DNA of 64,000 bases from positions 124,001-188,000 of the forward strand of contig NZ_JAXHDF010000002.1 of NCBI RefSeq assembly GCF_037071985.1, given 5' to 3'. Within the stretch, counting starts at the first letter, position 1. Each line of letters opens with the position of its first letter. Origin of the DNA: Pseudogracilibacillus sp037071985 (GTDB taxonomy: Bacteria; Bacillota; Bacilli; Bacillales; Amphibacillaceae). Made by a program: the position numbers and the translations under genes. Under the pieces are notes generated by a model. That model had not been told where the DNA came from, did not search any database, and saw only the letters and a list, made by a program, of their open reading frames with translations. This document shows, one piece after another, positions 44,468 through 53,255 of the stretch.

Positions 44468-45082
44468 CTAAAAATAGAGCCGATCGATAATCTCTAAATA
44501 ATCAACTCTCGCCTGATACTTAAACGGGATCAACCAACCCTCTTTTTGAAAAATGGAATAAGGGATAGATTTAGGTCCGTCTTTTAACATTTGTTTCCAA
44601 TATAATAATAATATTTCTGATTTAATGAAATATGTTTCATTATGTGTTGTAAATCGAATGATTCCGAAACTAATTCCTCCATGATTGAGGATAGATTCCA
44701 TATGCCTAAATTGATGTTCATGTATATTCGCCAATGGAAACAGAGTTTTATTTTTCGTTTCTTTTGCCTCAAAGTCAATATATTTTCCATTATAGACACC
44801 ATTATAATCGGTTGTTGATTTAGCTTGAAAATAACCTTCTGTAATAACTGCAGCACTTCTTTTGGGATAGTGGACTTTAACAATCTGAATCGGTGTTGGT
44901 TTTTTATGAATAATTGCCTTATTTAATTCTAGATAATATTCATTTGTAGCATTAATATCTTCCTCAAGACTCATCCCACGATTGCTATACGTATTTGCTA
45001 CATTCAAAGAAGGTTGTTTATTGAAATTAGCCTGCTTTCTAATCCCGCCAGGATATTTCATTAAATCCCTCCTGCCCGCCAT
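44468..45082 (-). CDS. recU: Holliday junction resolvase RecU
   Basis: A 204-residue protein. The nuclease site is visible in 'STTDYNGVYNGKYIDFEAKE', giving the Asp/Glu/Lys set of the PD-(D/E)xK fold. 'NRGMSLEEDINATNEYY' is the conserved N-terminal stalk side. It resolves recombination intermediates and aids chromosome segregation. The recU-ponA operon is conserved in Firmicutes. AGGAGGG precedes the ATG. Confidence 0.97.
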   Translation of the reverse strand: MAGRRDLMKYPGGIRKQANFNKQPSLNVANTYSNRGMSLEEDINATNEYYLELNKAIIHKKPTPIQIVKVHYPKRSAAVITEGYFQAKSTTDYNGVYNGKYIDFEAKETKNKTLFPLANIHEHQFRHMESILNHGGISFGIIRFTTHNETYFIKSEILLLYWKQMLKDGPKSIPYSIFQKEGWLIPFKYQARVDYLEIIDRLYF

Positions 45083-45353
45083 ATAATAATACCAGTTTTC
45101 AATAAAAAGTTATAGTACGTATCCATATTTATTATAACTGAAAAAAAAGTTTAGAAACAAACTTAAAACTTAATTAACTATTAAATAATATCGTTGCAAT
45201 ATATTCGGACACATTTTCGACAAAGTAATCTAATGTATGGAATTTCAAATATTTTGCATTTTATTAACCAGTTATGTCGGATAGAAAGGATAGGGTAGGG
45301 CAATGCCGAATACATGTTAGTAATACTATAAAAGAAAGGTTCGGTGGTCGAAT

Positions 45354-45584
45354 ATGGAAGCTGTTCAGTTACGGAAGTTTCAAGTAGAAAAGCCACTTTA
45401 TTCGGATAAAGAGTTAGAAAGAGAGATTTCCAATTTAATGATTAAATTTAGACAAATCGATATTAAATATGGTTTAATGGTTAGAAGAGAAATATATAAT
45501 ATGTATGATGACCGTTCAAAATTAATTGCTTATTCTGAAAAATTTATTAACCAATCATTAATGCAGAATCATATTAATACTTAA
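45354..45584 (+). CDS. Conserved-position small protein, unrecognised
   Basis: A 76-residue charged, helical protein ('YSDKELEREISNLMIKFRQIDIKYG..'). I do not recognise the family. It lies divergent from recU and just upstream of yppE, where B. subtilis carries the yppC/yppD small genes, so it may correspond to one of them. ATG has GGTGG seven bases upstream. The 271-base gap before it holds the recU promoter region with no other clear feature. Confidence 0.6.
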   Translation: MEAVQLRKFQVEKPLYSDKELEREISNLMIKFRQIDIKYGLMVRREIYNMYDDRSKLIAYSEKFINQSLMQNHINT

Positions 45585-45608
45585 AATAGTGGATGGAGAT
45601 AGCAAGTG

Positions 45609-45965
45609 ATGGAACATCTTCAAATATTAACAAAACAATTAAATAACTATTTAGATAAATTACTAACTGAATTTGAACAAGGAAAGAAACCTAGCGACGA
45701 TAAAACATTTTTTACTTTTGTAAAACAAGAGACAGAACCATATTTTTTAGCTCTCGAAGAATGGGAAAAAATTGCATTAATCTTTATAAAGAATAAATCA
45801 AATTTATTACATCCTCAACAAATCAATTCTACAAAAGAAAATATGGAAGCTCTAATGTTACATAGTTATTATAAAGATGTCAGGAAGAGGAGATATATGG
45901 AAATGAATAAATCTTGCCGTTACATATTTCATCAGTTAATAAAGGAGTTTGAACATGAAAAATAA
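45609..45965 (+). CDS. yppE: YppE-like protein (DUF1798)
   Basis: A 118-residue helical protein with 'EPYFLALEEWEKIA' and 'YYKDVRKRRYMEMNKSCRYIF', typical of DUF1798 (YppE forms a four-helix bundle). Function unknown. ATG at 45609 is preferred by spacing to GGAG; GTG at 45606 is one codon longer. Its 3' end overlaps cdd by 11 bases. Confidence 0.78.
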   Translation: MEHLQILTKQLNNYLDKLLTEFEQGKKPSDDKTFFTFVKQETEPYFLALEEWEKIALIFIKNKSNLLHPQQINSTKENMEALMLHSYYKDVRKRRYMEMNKSCRYIFHQLIKEFEHEK

Positions 45966-46350
45966 GCTAATTCTTACAGCTAAAGAGGCACTGGAGAATG
46001 CATATGTCCCTTATTCAAACTTTAAAGTGGGTGCCGCTTTACTTACAAAGTCAGGAAAAGTGTATTCAGGATGCAATATTGAAAATTCTTCTTTCTCTCT
46101 TGCATGTTGTGCGGAAAGAACTGCCATATTTAAAGCAATATCTGAAGGTGAAATAGAACTGATCTCCATGGCAGTAATAGCCGATACAGAAGGTCCTGTA
46201 AGTCCTTGCGGGGCATGCCGTCAAGTTATGACAGAGTTTTTCACAAGCGATGCCCAAATATATTTATCAGATTTACAAGGTAATATAATGGAGACAACCG
46301 TTAAAGATTTATTGCCTTATTCATTTTCATTACAAGAAAATAAGAATTGA
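45955..46350 (+). CDS. cdd: Cytidine deaminase
   Basis: A 131-residue zinc enzyme converting cytidine and deoxycytidine to the uridines. 'YSNFKVGAALLTKSG' opens the fold. 'CCAERTA' contains the catalytic Glu and first zinc Cys, and 'PCGACRQ' gives the other two Cys. AAAGGAG fixes the ATG at 45955, six bases later than the frame start. In B. subtilis cdd is beside era; here it follows yppE. Confidence 0.97.
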   Translation: MKNKLILTAKEALENAYVPYSNFKVGAALLTKSGKVYSGCNIENSSFSLACCAERTAIFKAISEGEIELISMAVIADTEGPVSPCGACRQVMTEFFTSDAQIYLSDLQGNIMETTVKDLLPYSFSLQENKN

Positions 46351-46364
46351 AATGAAGATTTAAA

Positions 46365-46392
46365 GGAAGCTTTGTTTTAAGCTTTCTTTTTT
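46365..46392 (+). terminator. Terminator of cdd
   Basis: GGAAGCTT / AAGCTTTC stem (8 bp, one G:U), six-base loop and T6. Confidence 0.88.
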
Positions 46393-46507
46393 AATGATAT
46401 AATAATAGAAAGACACTTTGCATAATTTTTAAGATATAATAATAAAATGACTAGTAGACGAGCAGTTTGGATGAGAATAAGGCCTACAAAATTATTGAGG
46501 TGATTTT

Positions 46508-46819
46508 ATGACGGTAAATAGAGTTCAACTAAGTGTGAACGATATATTAGAAAAAGAATTTAAAAAATCGATGCGAGGATATAATGAAGAGGATGTAGAC
46601 GAATTTTTAGATATTATCATTCAAGATTACGAAGCTTTAAATGCAGAAATTGAACGACTTCGACAAGAGAATGAGCGTTTTAAAAAGAGCTCTGACCATC
46701 AGCAGCCAGTAACTCGCCGGCAAACTACACAACCACAAGCAAATTATGATGTTCTAAAACGGTTATCAAATTTAGAAAAAGCAGTTTTTGGACAAAAATT
46801 AAATGAAAAAGAAGGATAA
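46508..46819 (+). CDS. gpsB: GpsB, cell division and wall-synthesis adaptor
   Basis: A 103-residue DivIVA-like coiled-coil protein: N-terminal membrane-binding domain with 'DILEKEFKKSMRGYNEEDVDEFLD', a coiled coil ('NAEIERLRQENERFKK'), a Gln/Thr-rich linker and a C-terminal trimerisation segment ('NYDVLKRLSNLEKAVFG'). It binds PBP1 (ponA, encoded nearby) and shuttles between septum and side wall. The start has GAGGTGA. Confidence 0.96.
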   Translation: MTVNRVQLSVNDILEKEFKKSMRGYNEEDVDEFLDIIIQDYEALNAEIERLRQENERFKKSSDHQQPVTRRQTTQPQANYDVLKRLSNLEKAVFGQKLNEKEG

Positions 46820-46845
46820 TTTCCTGTATATTAAATTGTAAACTT

Positions 46846-46854
46846 GTGTTATAC
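46846..46854 (+). promoter_or_regulatory. Extended -10 promoter of rnpB
   Basis: TGTTATACT ends eight bases before the predicted 5' end of the RNA. Confidence 0.6.
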
Positions 46855-46862
46855 TATTAAAT

Positions 46863-47251
46863 GAATACTTGTGTAATCGCTGCGCATTTTTGCGTAGAGG
46901 AAAGTCCATGCTCACACAGACTGAGATGTTTGTAGTGTTCATGCTTGATGAAGTCATAAGTCAAGGTAACCTAAACTAGGTTAACGGCAGGAGTTTATTC
47001 CTATAGTCTGTATAGATATGGAATAAAGCCTTGAAAGTGCCACAGTGACGAAAACGAATGGAAACATTCTGAAGTGGAACGGGTAAACCCCATGAGTGAG
47101 CAACCCAAACAATGGTAGGGGCATCCTCCTAGTAGGAAAAAGGAACGAAAAGAGGGACAAGTTTATCTTGTAGATAAATGATTACAACCGAAGTACAAGG
47201 CTGACCACCGTTTGCAGTACAACGGAACAGAACATGGCTTACAAAGTATTC
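46863..47251 (+). ncRNA. rnpB: RNase P RNA, Bacillus type B
   Basis: A 389-base RNA processing tRNA 5' ends. Conserved core blocks are all present: AGAGGAAAGTCC and AGTGCCACAGTGACGAA, GGTAAACCCC, 'TAGATAAATGATTAC' and the 3' AACATGGCTTACA. GAATACTT at the 5' end pairs with AAGTATTC at the 3' end to make helix P1. The length is close to the 401 bases of B. subtilis. Location after gpsB is conserved. Confidence 0.97.
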
Positions 47252-47278
47252 AGGAAGGTCTAAATATGTTGTTTAGAG

Positions 47279-47325
47279 AACCTATCTATCAGTAAAAGAT
47301 AAGCTGCTAGTAGGTTTTTTATTTT
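47279..47325 (+). terminator. Terminator of rnpB
   Basis: AACCTA/TAGGTT outer stem continued by CTA/TAG and CAG/CTG after small bulges, followed by T6. Confidence 0.75.
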
Positions 47326-47361
47326 AGTCAATATGAAATGAACTGTAGAAAGGAATATTTT

Positions 47362-48492
47362 ATGACACAACAAGTAACGTTAATTGCAACGAGTGCAATG
47401 GGGTTAGAATCTATTGTTGCAAATGAAGTAAGAAACTTGGGATATAACCCGACAGTTGATAATGGAAAGATAACGTTTCAAGCTCCTTTATCAGCAATTC
47501 CACGATGTAATCTGTGGTTACGGGTTGCTGATCGTGTAAAGTTAGTCGTTGGAGAGTTTAAGGTAAAAACATTTGATGAACTGTTTGAGGCAGTAAAGGC
47601 ACTTCCTTGGGAAAGGTTTATTCCGGAGGATGGAGCTTTTCCAGTGACTGGTAAATCACATAAATCAACATTATTTAGTGTTTCTGACTGTCAAGCAATT
47701 ACAAAAAAAGCGATCGTGGATCGATTGAAATTAAAACATGGAATTGCTCATAAAATGCCAGAAACCGGCCCATTATACAAAGTAGAGGTAGCTCTTTTAA
47801 AAGATATTGCAACTTTAACAATAGATACAACTGGACCTGGATTACATAAACGGGGATATCGCATCGGCCAAGGAGATGCACCATTACGCGAGACGCTCGC
47901 TGCTGCTTTAATTTCATTAACGAATTGGAACCCAGATAAACTTTTAATCGATCCTTTCTGCGGATCTGGAACCATTCCAATTGAGGCAGCCTTAATTGGA
48001 CAAAATATCGCACCTGGTTTTAATCGGGAATTTGCATCTGAACAGTGGAATTTTATTAAGGATAAATTATGGGAAAAAGCATTTGAAGAAGCAGAAGATT
48101 TAGCAAATTACGATCAACCATTAGAAATAGTTGGTTCTGATATTGACCATAAAATGATCGGAATCAGTAAAAATAATGCACTGGAAGCAGGCCTAGGGGA
48201 CTTAATTACATGGAAACAAATGCAACTCAGTGATTTGTCAATTAAGCAAGACAATGGTTATTTAGTTGGGAATCCGCCTTATGGAGAACGGATAAAAGAC
48301 GAAAACTATGTAACAAATCTATATAAGACGTTAGGAGAACTAATGCAATACCACGAAACGTGGAACATATATATTTTAACTTCTTTTAAAAATTTTGAAA
48401 AAGTGTATGGAAAAGAAGCGACAAAAAAGAGGAAACTATTTAACGGCTTTATTGAAACAACATATTATCAATATTTTGGAAAAAATAAATAA
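47362..48492 (+). CDS. rlmL: 23S rRNA m2G2445-type methyltransferase (RlmL/YpsC)
   Basis: A 376-residue protein with an N-terminal THUMP RNA-binding domain (about 1-160) and a C-terminal SAM methyltransferase domain. 'DPFCGSGTIPIEAALIG' is motif I and 'VGNPPYGER' is the NPPY motif of N2-guanine methyltransferases. It corresponds to B. subtilis YpsC, following rnpB. AAAGGA fixes the ATG at 47362. It is shorter than the E. coli RlmKL fusion; only the L part is present. Confidence 0.93.
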   Translation: MTQQVTLIATSAMGLESIVANEVRNLGYNPTVDNGKITFQAPLSAIPRCNLWLRVADRVKLVVGEFKVKTFDELFEAVKALPWERFIPEDGAFPVTGKSHKSTLFSVSDCQAITKKAIVDRLKLKHGIAHKMPETGPLYKVEVALLKDIATLTIDTTGPGLHKRGYRIGQGDAPLRETLAAALISLTNWNPDKLLIDPFCGSGTIPIEAALIGQNIAPGFNREFASEQWNFIKDKLWEKAFEEAEDLANYDQPLEIVGSDIDHKMIGISKNNALEAGLGDLITWKQMQLSDLSIKQDNGYLVGNPPYGERIKDENYVTNLYKTLGELMQYHETWNIYILTSFKNFEKVYGKEATKKRKLFNGFIETTYYQYFGKNK

Positions 48493-48525
48493 AGAACGTG
48501 GACAAAAACTCAGCTAGATACCAAT

Positions 48526-48559
48526 AAAGGAATTCAGTAGATACTGGATTCCTTTTTTT
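48526..48559 (+). terminator. Terminator of rlmL
   Basis: AAAGGAATTCAGT / ACTGGATTCCTTT (13 bp, one T:G), four-base loop, T-rich tail. Confidence 0.88.
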
Positions 48560-48765
48560 ATTCGGTTATAAAACAATCAATTATTCTGCTAATAATTAAT
48601 AAAAATAGTGCATCTTTTGCTAATTTAGGAATATTCATCTTACATCGTGGGATAACTAGAAAGGATTCAATGGCACACAAAAAAGCACCGACTATTAAAG
48701 TGGATAACCGTACTCTAGGCTTACAATTATATTGGTGCAACTACATTCTTAGGAGATGATATCAG

Positions 48766-49854
48766 ATGAAGATTAAAGCAGCCGTAACCCATGGCCAAAA
48801 AGAAGATTTTCAGATCGAAGAAGTGGAATTACAAGGACCCACAGCGAACGAAGTTTTAATTAAAATTGTCGCTTCGGGTGTATGCCATACGGATGCAGTT
48901 GCCCGTGATGAGGCGACAACACCATATCCTCTCGTACTGGGCCATGAAGGTTCAGGTATTGTTGAAAAAGTGGGTGAAGGTGTAAAAACAGTTGAACCCG
49001 GAGATCATGTTGTTCTTTCATTTGCCTCTTGTGGGCATTGTGAAAACTGTTTAACTGGACACCCAACAGTTTGCGTACATACTACAACATTAAACTTTGG
49101 TGGAATTATGGCAGATGGTACCCACCGCCTCTATCAAGGCGATCAAGAACTATCTACTTTTTTTGGACAGTCCTCTTTCGGAACATATGCTGTAGCAAAT
49201 GAAAGAAACGTCGTAAAAGTGGATAAAGATGTGGATCTCGCGTTACTTGGACCATTAGGATGTGGAATCCAAACTGGAAGCGGAACTGTTTTAAATAAGT
49301 TAAAACCTAAATTTGGAAGTACCATCGTAATTTATGGTACCGGGGCAGTTGGTTTAAGTGCTGTAATGGCTGCAAACATAACAGAATGTAAACATATTAT
49401 CGCTGTGGATATTCATGACAATCGCCTTGAGATCGCGAAAGAACTTGGTGCAACCCATACGATTAACAGTAAACATGAGGATGTTGTCGCAAAGATTAAA
49501 GAAATTACAAATGGTGGAGCTCATTATGGTATTGATACAACAGGAGTACCATTTGTTGTCCGCCAAGCACTGCAGGCATTGCGCCCACTTGGCGTATTGG
49601 CTATTGTTGGATTTACTCCTAATATGGAATTAAATGTCCATGAAGATCTTATGGCAGAGGGTAAAACAATGGTAGGTGTTATCGAAGGAGATGCAGTACC
49701 ACAGCTATTTATCCCAGAGTTGGTCGATTACTACAAACAAGGATTGTTTCCATTCGATAAATTAGTTAAGTTCTATCCGTTTGATCAAATTAATGATGCG
49801 TTTGAAGACTCAAAAAATGGTGAAGTAATTAAACCAATCTTAAAAATTAGCTAA
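48766..49854 (+). CDS. Zinc-dependent alcohol dehydrogenase, aryl-alcohol type
   Basis: A 362-residue medium-chain dehydrogenase. The catalytic zinc site is in 'GVCHTDAVARDE' and 'GHEGSGIV'. The structural zinc cysteines follow C-x2-C-x2-C-x7-C in 'CGHCENCLTGHPTVC'. 'GTGAVGLSAVMAA' is the NAD(H) loop, with the following Asp in 'AVDIHDNR' favouring NAD. It resembles benzyl/aryl-alcohol dehydrogenases (B. subtilis AdhB type); the real substrate is unknown. TAGGAGATG precedes the ATG. Confidence 0.9.
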   Translation: MKIKAAVTHGQKEDFQIEEVELQGPTANEVLIKIVASGVCHTDAVARDEATTPYPLVLGHEGSGIVEKVGEGVKTVEPGDHVVLSFASCGHCENCLTGHPTVCVHTTTLNFGGIMADGTHRLYQGDQELSTFFGQSSFGTYAVANERNVVKVDKDVDLALLGPLGCGIQTGSGTVLNKLKPKFGSTIVIYGTGAVGLSAVMAANITECKHIIAVDIHDNRLEIAKELGATHTINSKHEDVVAKIKEITNGGAHYGIDTTGVPFVVRQALQALRPLGVLAIVGFTPNMELNVHEDLMAEGKTMVGVIEGDAVPQLFIPELVDYYKQGLFPFDKLVKFYPFDQINDAFEDSKNGEVIKPILKIS

Positions 49855-49984
49855 TAAAAAGAGCCTGGGAGAAAACTTAGCTAAATACCTTTATAAATGA
49901 TCCATTTAAAACTGCGAACTAGGAATACGAGAAAACAACATATTCGTTTATCTGTCCAAATAATCAATGATTATTTTATATATA

Positions 49985-50335
49985 CGATTTAACCGAACAG
50001 ATAAATATGGCTTTAAAAGATATTTAAAGTCTATGAAAGCGAAAACTGTTCAGAATGTACATTAAGTTCCTTATATACATAGGCAGCAAAAGGGAAAAAC
50101 AGAAAATATTTTATAATGAATAATAGGAATATCAAAATAAATATGTGAGAGAGAAGCTTTCAAACGAAGAAACAGGTGAAATCTTTGGAAAATGTAAAAT
50201 AGATGTGGAGCCGGTATTTTTGATTGTTGAAAGCTAATTTGGGTTTCACTCGTATGTCTTTACGAGGAAAATCCAAGGTGCATAACATGGTAGTAAATAT
50301 TAGAAAACACTCTGTCATTAACAATGAAAATGAGG
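49985..50335 (+). pseudogene. IS1182-family transposase remnant, multiply frameshifted
   Basis: Pieces readable in shifting frames are 'RFNRTDKYGFKRYLK', then 'YESENCSECTLSSLYT' with a stop, then 'NKYVREKLSNEETGEIFGK' with 'CKIDVEPVF', then, after a shift, 'LKANLGFTRMSLRGKSKV' and 'VNIRKH'. This is the order of the C-terminal third of IS1182-type DDE transposases (cysteine cluster, then EPVFG..K.N.GF.R..LRG). At least two stops and three shifts make it non-functional. Confidence 0.8.
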
Positions 50336-50360
50336 CATTTTCATATAAATATGAGAAAAA

Positions 50361-50397
50361 ACGGTTGTGTTTATCTTTTATTGATAAATACAACCGT
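50361..50397 (-). terminator. Terminator for the minus-strand SCO/oxidase operon, inside the IS remnant
   Basis: A 15-bp stem (ACGGTTGTGTTTATC / GATAAATACAACCGT, one G:T) with a seven-base loop. On the minus strand it is followed by TTTTTT. It lies 43 bases beyond the SCO stop. Confidence 0.85.
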
Positions 50398-50439
50398 ATT
50401 TATCATTTTGAGGCTAGTGATGTCCCAGCCTCGTTCTTT

Positions 50440-51027
50440 TTAATTTATAGTTCTCATAATTCGATTATAAGCTCTTTCGCGATCAAATGATTCGCCCATT
50501 GTGAATTTTTCTAATAAATTATCGTTCTCATCCATAAAATAAGCATAAGTAGAATGTACAATTTCTCCTGAACCTGGATCTCTGTACAAGAAACCTAAAG
50601 CATCAGCAATTTCCTTTGTAGCTTCTTCACTACCTGTGAGGAAAATCCATCCATCGTCTGAAGAATTAACTTCAAACCTTCCCGCATATTCCTTGATCAC
50701 ATCTTGCGTATCTCGTTTTGGATCAATAGTAATCGTTATAAATTCAATTTCATCACCAAATACGCCTTCCTCTTCAAGTTCATGTTTTAATTTTGCCATT
50801 TCTAGTGTTGTGACCGGACATACATCAGGACATTGTGTATACATAAATTCAATTAATCGTGCACGTTTTGGCATATCAGCAAAATTATAATCTTCACCAA
50901 AAGCAGTTTCCATTACAACGTCTTTTGGAAGTTCTGCAGTACCAGGACGATAAACTTGTAAGTAAAAAACACCAGCAGCAATTCCTACAATAAGAATACT
51001 AATAAATGCAATGTAAAATTTTTTCAT
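50440..51027 (-). CDS. SCO1/SenC-family copper chaperone for cytochrome oxidase
   Basis: A 195-residue thioredoxin-fold lipoprotein-like or membrane-anchored protein with one N-terminal helix (about 5-25) and no lipobox Cys. The copper site is Cys-x3-Cys in 'CPDVCPVTT', and the third ligand His is in 'EIVHSTYAYFMDE'. It delivers copper to the CuA centre of oxidase subunit II. It is last in the minus-strand cluster behind the ba3-type oxidase genes. AGGAGG precedes the ATG. The stop is adjacent to the IS1182 remnant. Confidence 0.92.
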   Translation of the reverse strand: MKKFYIAFISILIVGIAAGVFYLQVYRPGTAELPKDVVMETAFGEDYNFADMPKRARLIEFMYTQCPDVCPVTTLEMAKLKHELEEEGVFGDEIEFITITIDPKRDTQDVIKEYAGRFEVNSSDDGWIFLTGSEEATKEIADALGFLYRDPGSGEIVHSTYAYFMDENDNLLEKFTMGESFDRERAYNRIMRTIN

Positions 51028-51098
51028 TTATATAACCTCCAAATAAAGAGAGGGGAGAACCCCTCTCTAATTTTTGTGAGTTCTAGTACATTTAAACC

Positions 51099-52745
51099 TT
51101 ACCAGAGCTTATACCCTTTTGCTCCCGGAGGGGCACTTTGTATAATGTCGATAAGTGGGATTGTATATGCAAATAATACTAGAGCAATAGTAATTCCAAT
51201 CCATAACGGCCAATTTTCGAATACTTTTGGCGTCTTTTCTGCTTGATTGCTGACAACAGCAATCGGGAATTCTTCTTGACCTTTTGGAGCAAAGAATGCA
51301 AGATTGATAAAAATAATAATCATGATGATCATTCCAATGAAAAGAATTGACCCACCAACAGCTTGTGCAATCTGATAGCTACCCCATGCAGCAGTATCGG
51401 CATTTCCAGCATATTCTGAGTAAGCAGAACGGCGAGGACCACCTAGTAAACCTTGCCAATGCATAGCCGTAGACATGATTGTCATACCGACTGTCCAAAA
51501 AATCGTTTGAGCTATCGCTAATTTATTCATAGTTTTCGTGTATTTTCTTCCTGTAATAGAAGGAACAAGCCAATATGTTATCCCAAAAAATGTAAGCATT
51601 ACAGTTGTTGCAACCGTTAAGTGAAAATGCCCTGTAACCCATATCGTGTTATGAACGACTTGGTTCATCTGGTTAGAAGCATTAATGATACCGCCTGCTC
51701 CACCAGGAATGAAAAATAACATTCCGATAAATGGTGCAAGGAAGCGAGCATCTTTCCAAGGCATTTTCTTTAACCAACCGAATAATCCTTTTGCTCCAAG
51801 TTCGCGACCTCTAGATTCAAATGTAGCAAACATAGAAAATGCAGTCATCATGGATGGAATAACTACAATCATTGTCAGGATTACTTGGAGAAACTTCCAG
51901 AAAGGATCAATACCAGGCTCAGTTAACTGATGGTGGAATCCGACTGGGATTGAAAAGAATAACAATAATATAAACGTAAATCGTGCAAGTGAATCTGAGA
52001 AAATTTTACCACCGATGATTTTTGGCATAATAGCATACCACATCATGTAGGCGGGTAAGAGCCAGAAATAAACGAGTGGGTGACCGAAATACCAGAATAA
52101 TGTCCGGCTTAATAATACATCGATTGTTTCAACCCATCCGAGCGCCCATGGAATCATTTGGAATACAACTGTGATCGCTACACCAATGGAAGCAATTTGC
52201 CACATAAGCATCGTAACGACAGCCATAAAGCTAAGTAAAGGAGTTCTTTCTCCAGGATTTTCTTTCTTAAAACGAGCATGACGCTTGAACATTACAAATC
52301 CATCAAACCATGTTCCTACAATGACTAAAGCTAAACCAATATAAAATAAAACATGTGCTTGTAATGGAGCGTAAAAAGTAAACAATACAGTTGCTTCATT
52401 TAAAAGAATCATTGTAGCTGCGGATAACGTTCCAACTAACATCATCCAAAATCCAATCCAAGAGATCGTTCTTTCTGTTTTATTAAATCCGCCTGTTGTT
52501 TTACTTTGAGCAGCTAACATAAATCCTAAAATGAAGAATGTAGTTAATACAAGACCTAGTACAACACCATGAACAGTTAATATCTGATAATAACCGATTC
52601 CAGCAGGTAAGGTGAATTTTCCTGATCGTTCTAAAGTTTGTAACAGACCACATGTTGCCCCGACGAATAACGCAATAAAAGCAACATACATATGAGCCAT
52701 TACAAGTTTTGCGTCTTTATTTGATAAACTTTTTAATGAGTTCAT
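51099..52745 (-). CDS. cbaA: ba3-type cytochrome c oxidase subunit I
   Basis: A 548-residue, roughly 13-helix heme-copper oxidase subunit of the short B family. The sequence has a Tyr-rich 'WYFGHPLVYFWLLPAYMMWY' (CuB His and Tyr), 'HHQLTEPG' (CuB His pair) and 'VTGHFHLTVATTVMLTFFG' (heme ligand histidines). It oxidises cytochrome c, reduces O2 and pumps protons. It overlaps the subunit II stop by one base, so translation is coupled. The ATG is at 52745. Confidence 0.94.
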   Translation of the reverse strand: MNSLKSLSNKDAKLVMAHMYVAFIALFVGATCGLLQTLERSGKFTLPAGIGYYQILTVHGVVLGLVLTTFFILGFMLAAQSKTTGGFNKTERTISWIGFWMMLVGTLSAATMILLNEATVLFTFYAPLQAHVLFYIGLALVIVGTWFDGFVMFKRHARFKKENPGERTPLLSFMAVVTMLMWQIASIGVAITVVFQMIPWALGWVETIDVLLSRTLFWYFGHPLVYFWLLPAYMMWYAIMPKIIGGKIFSDSLARFTFILLLFFSIPVGFHHQLTEPGIDPFWKFLQVILTMIVVIPSMMTAFSMFATFESRGRELGAKGLFGWLKKMPWKDARFLAPFIGMLFFIPGGAGGIINASNQMNQVVHNTIWVTGHFHLTVATTVMLTFFGITYWLVPSITGRKYTKTMNKLAIAQTIFWTVGMTIMSTAMHWQGLLGGPRRSAYSEYAGNADTAAWGSYQIAQAVGGSILFIGMIIMIIIFINLAFFAPKGQEEFPIAVVSNQAEKTPKVFENWPLWIGITIALVLFAYTIPLIDIIQSAPPGAKGYKLW

Positions 52746-53227
52746 TATTCTACCACCTCAATCGTTGCAGCCATCATATGGTGACCTACACCACAATATT
52801 CATTACAAACAAGGGTATATGTGCCTGCATTTTTAAATGTGTTTGTTAATGTACTTATATAACCTGGCTCTAACATCATATTTACATTTGTTCCTGCAAT
52901 TTCAAATCCGTGAATAACATCGGTCGTTGTTGAAGAGATATGAACAGTTGCCCCTTTGGGAACTTCAATAACCTTATCATCTGTTCCCACATCATAATTA
53001 AAAGCAGATGCAACGATCGTTAATTGATATTCATTTTCTCCAATTTGTTTTAATCCCGGTTCTTTAAATAGTTCATGGTCCCGTACTTTTTCCGGGTCTA
53101 AAGTAACCGCGCAACTAGGAGGTTGATTTCCCATGTAAAAAGCACTAACTCCAACAACAATTAAAAAGAACAATAATGTAGCAGAACCGAGATAAAGCCA
53201 AATTTTTTCATACTTGTGCATGTTCAT
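52745..53227 (-). CDS. cbaB: ba3-type cytochrome c oxidase subunit II
   Basis: A 160-residue protein with one N-terminal membrane helix (about 10-31) and an outer cupredoxin domain. The binuclear CuA ligands are in 'CNEYCGVGHHMM' with an upstream His in 'DVIHGFEI'. This short, one-helix form is the ba3 (Thermus-like) type, not the two-helix form of caa3 or aa3. AAAGGAAG precedes the ATG. Confidence 0.94.
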   Translation of the reverse strand: MNMHKYEKIWLYLGSATLLFFLIVVGVSAFYMGNQPPSCAVTLDPEKVRDHELFKEPGLKQIGENEYQLTIVASAFNYDVGTDDKVIEVPKGATVHISSTTTDVIHGFEIAGTNVNMMLEPGYISTLTNTFKNAGTYTLVCNEYCGVGHHMMAATIEVVE

Positions 53228-53255
53228 ACGATTTCTTCCTTTCTAAATACGTGAT

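Larger units (their letters stand above)
49856..50440. mobile_element. Decayed IS1182-family insertion sequence
   Basis: The 585 bases between adh and the SCO gene start with AAAAAGAGCCTGGGA and end, on the other strand, with AAAAAGAACGAGGCTGGGAC: imperfect terminal repeats like those of IS1182 elements. Inside are broken pieces of an IS1182 transposase. A full element would be about three times longer, so most of the 5' coding region is lost. It ends directly at the stop codons of both flanking convergent genes. Confidence 0.75.

Noticed and set aside
48558..48740. 60-codon minus-strand frame between rlmL and adh
   Set aside because: TTG start without a ribosome site; its end runs into the rlmL terminator. 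Hydrophobic run probably due to AT-rich sequence.
50224..50490. 88-codon open frame beside the SCO gene
   Set aside because: Its first half is the frameshifted end of an IS1182 transposase and its second half runs antisense through the SCO 3' end; not a gene.
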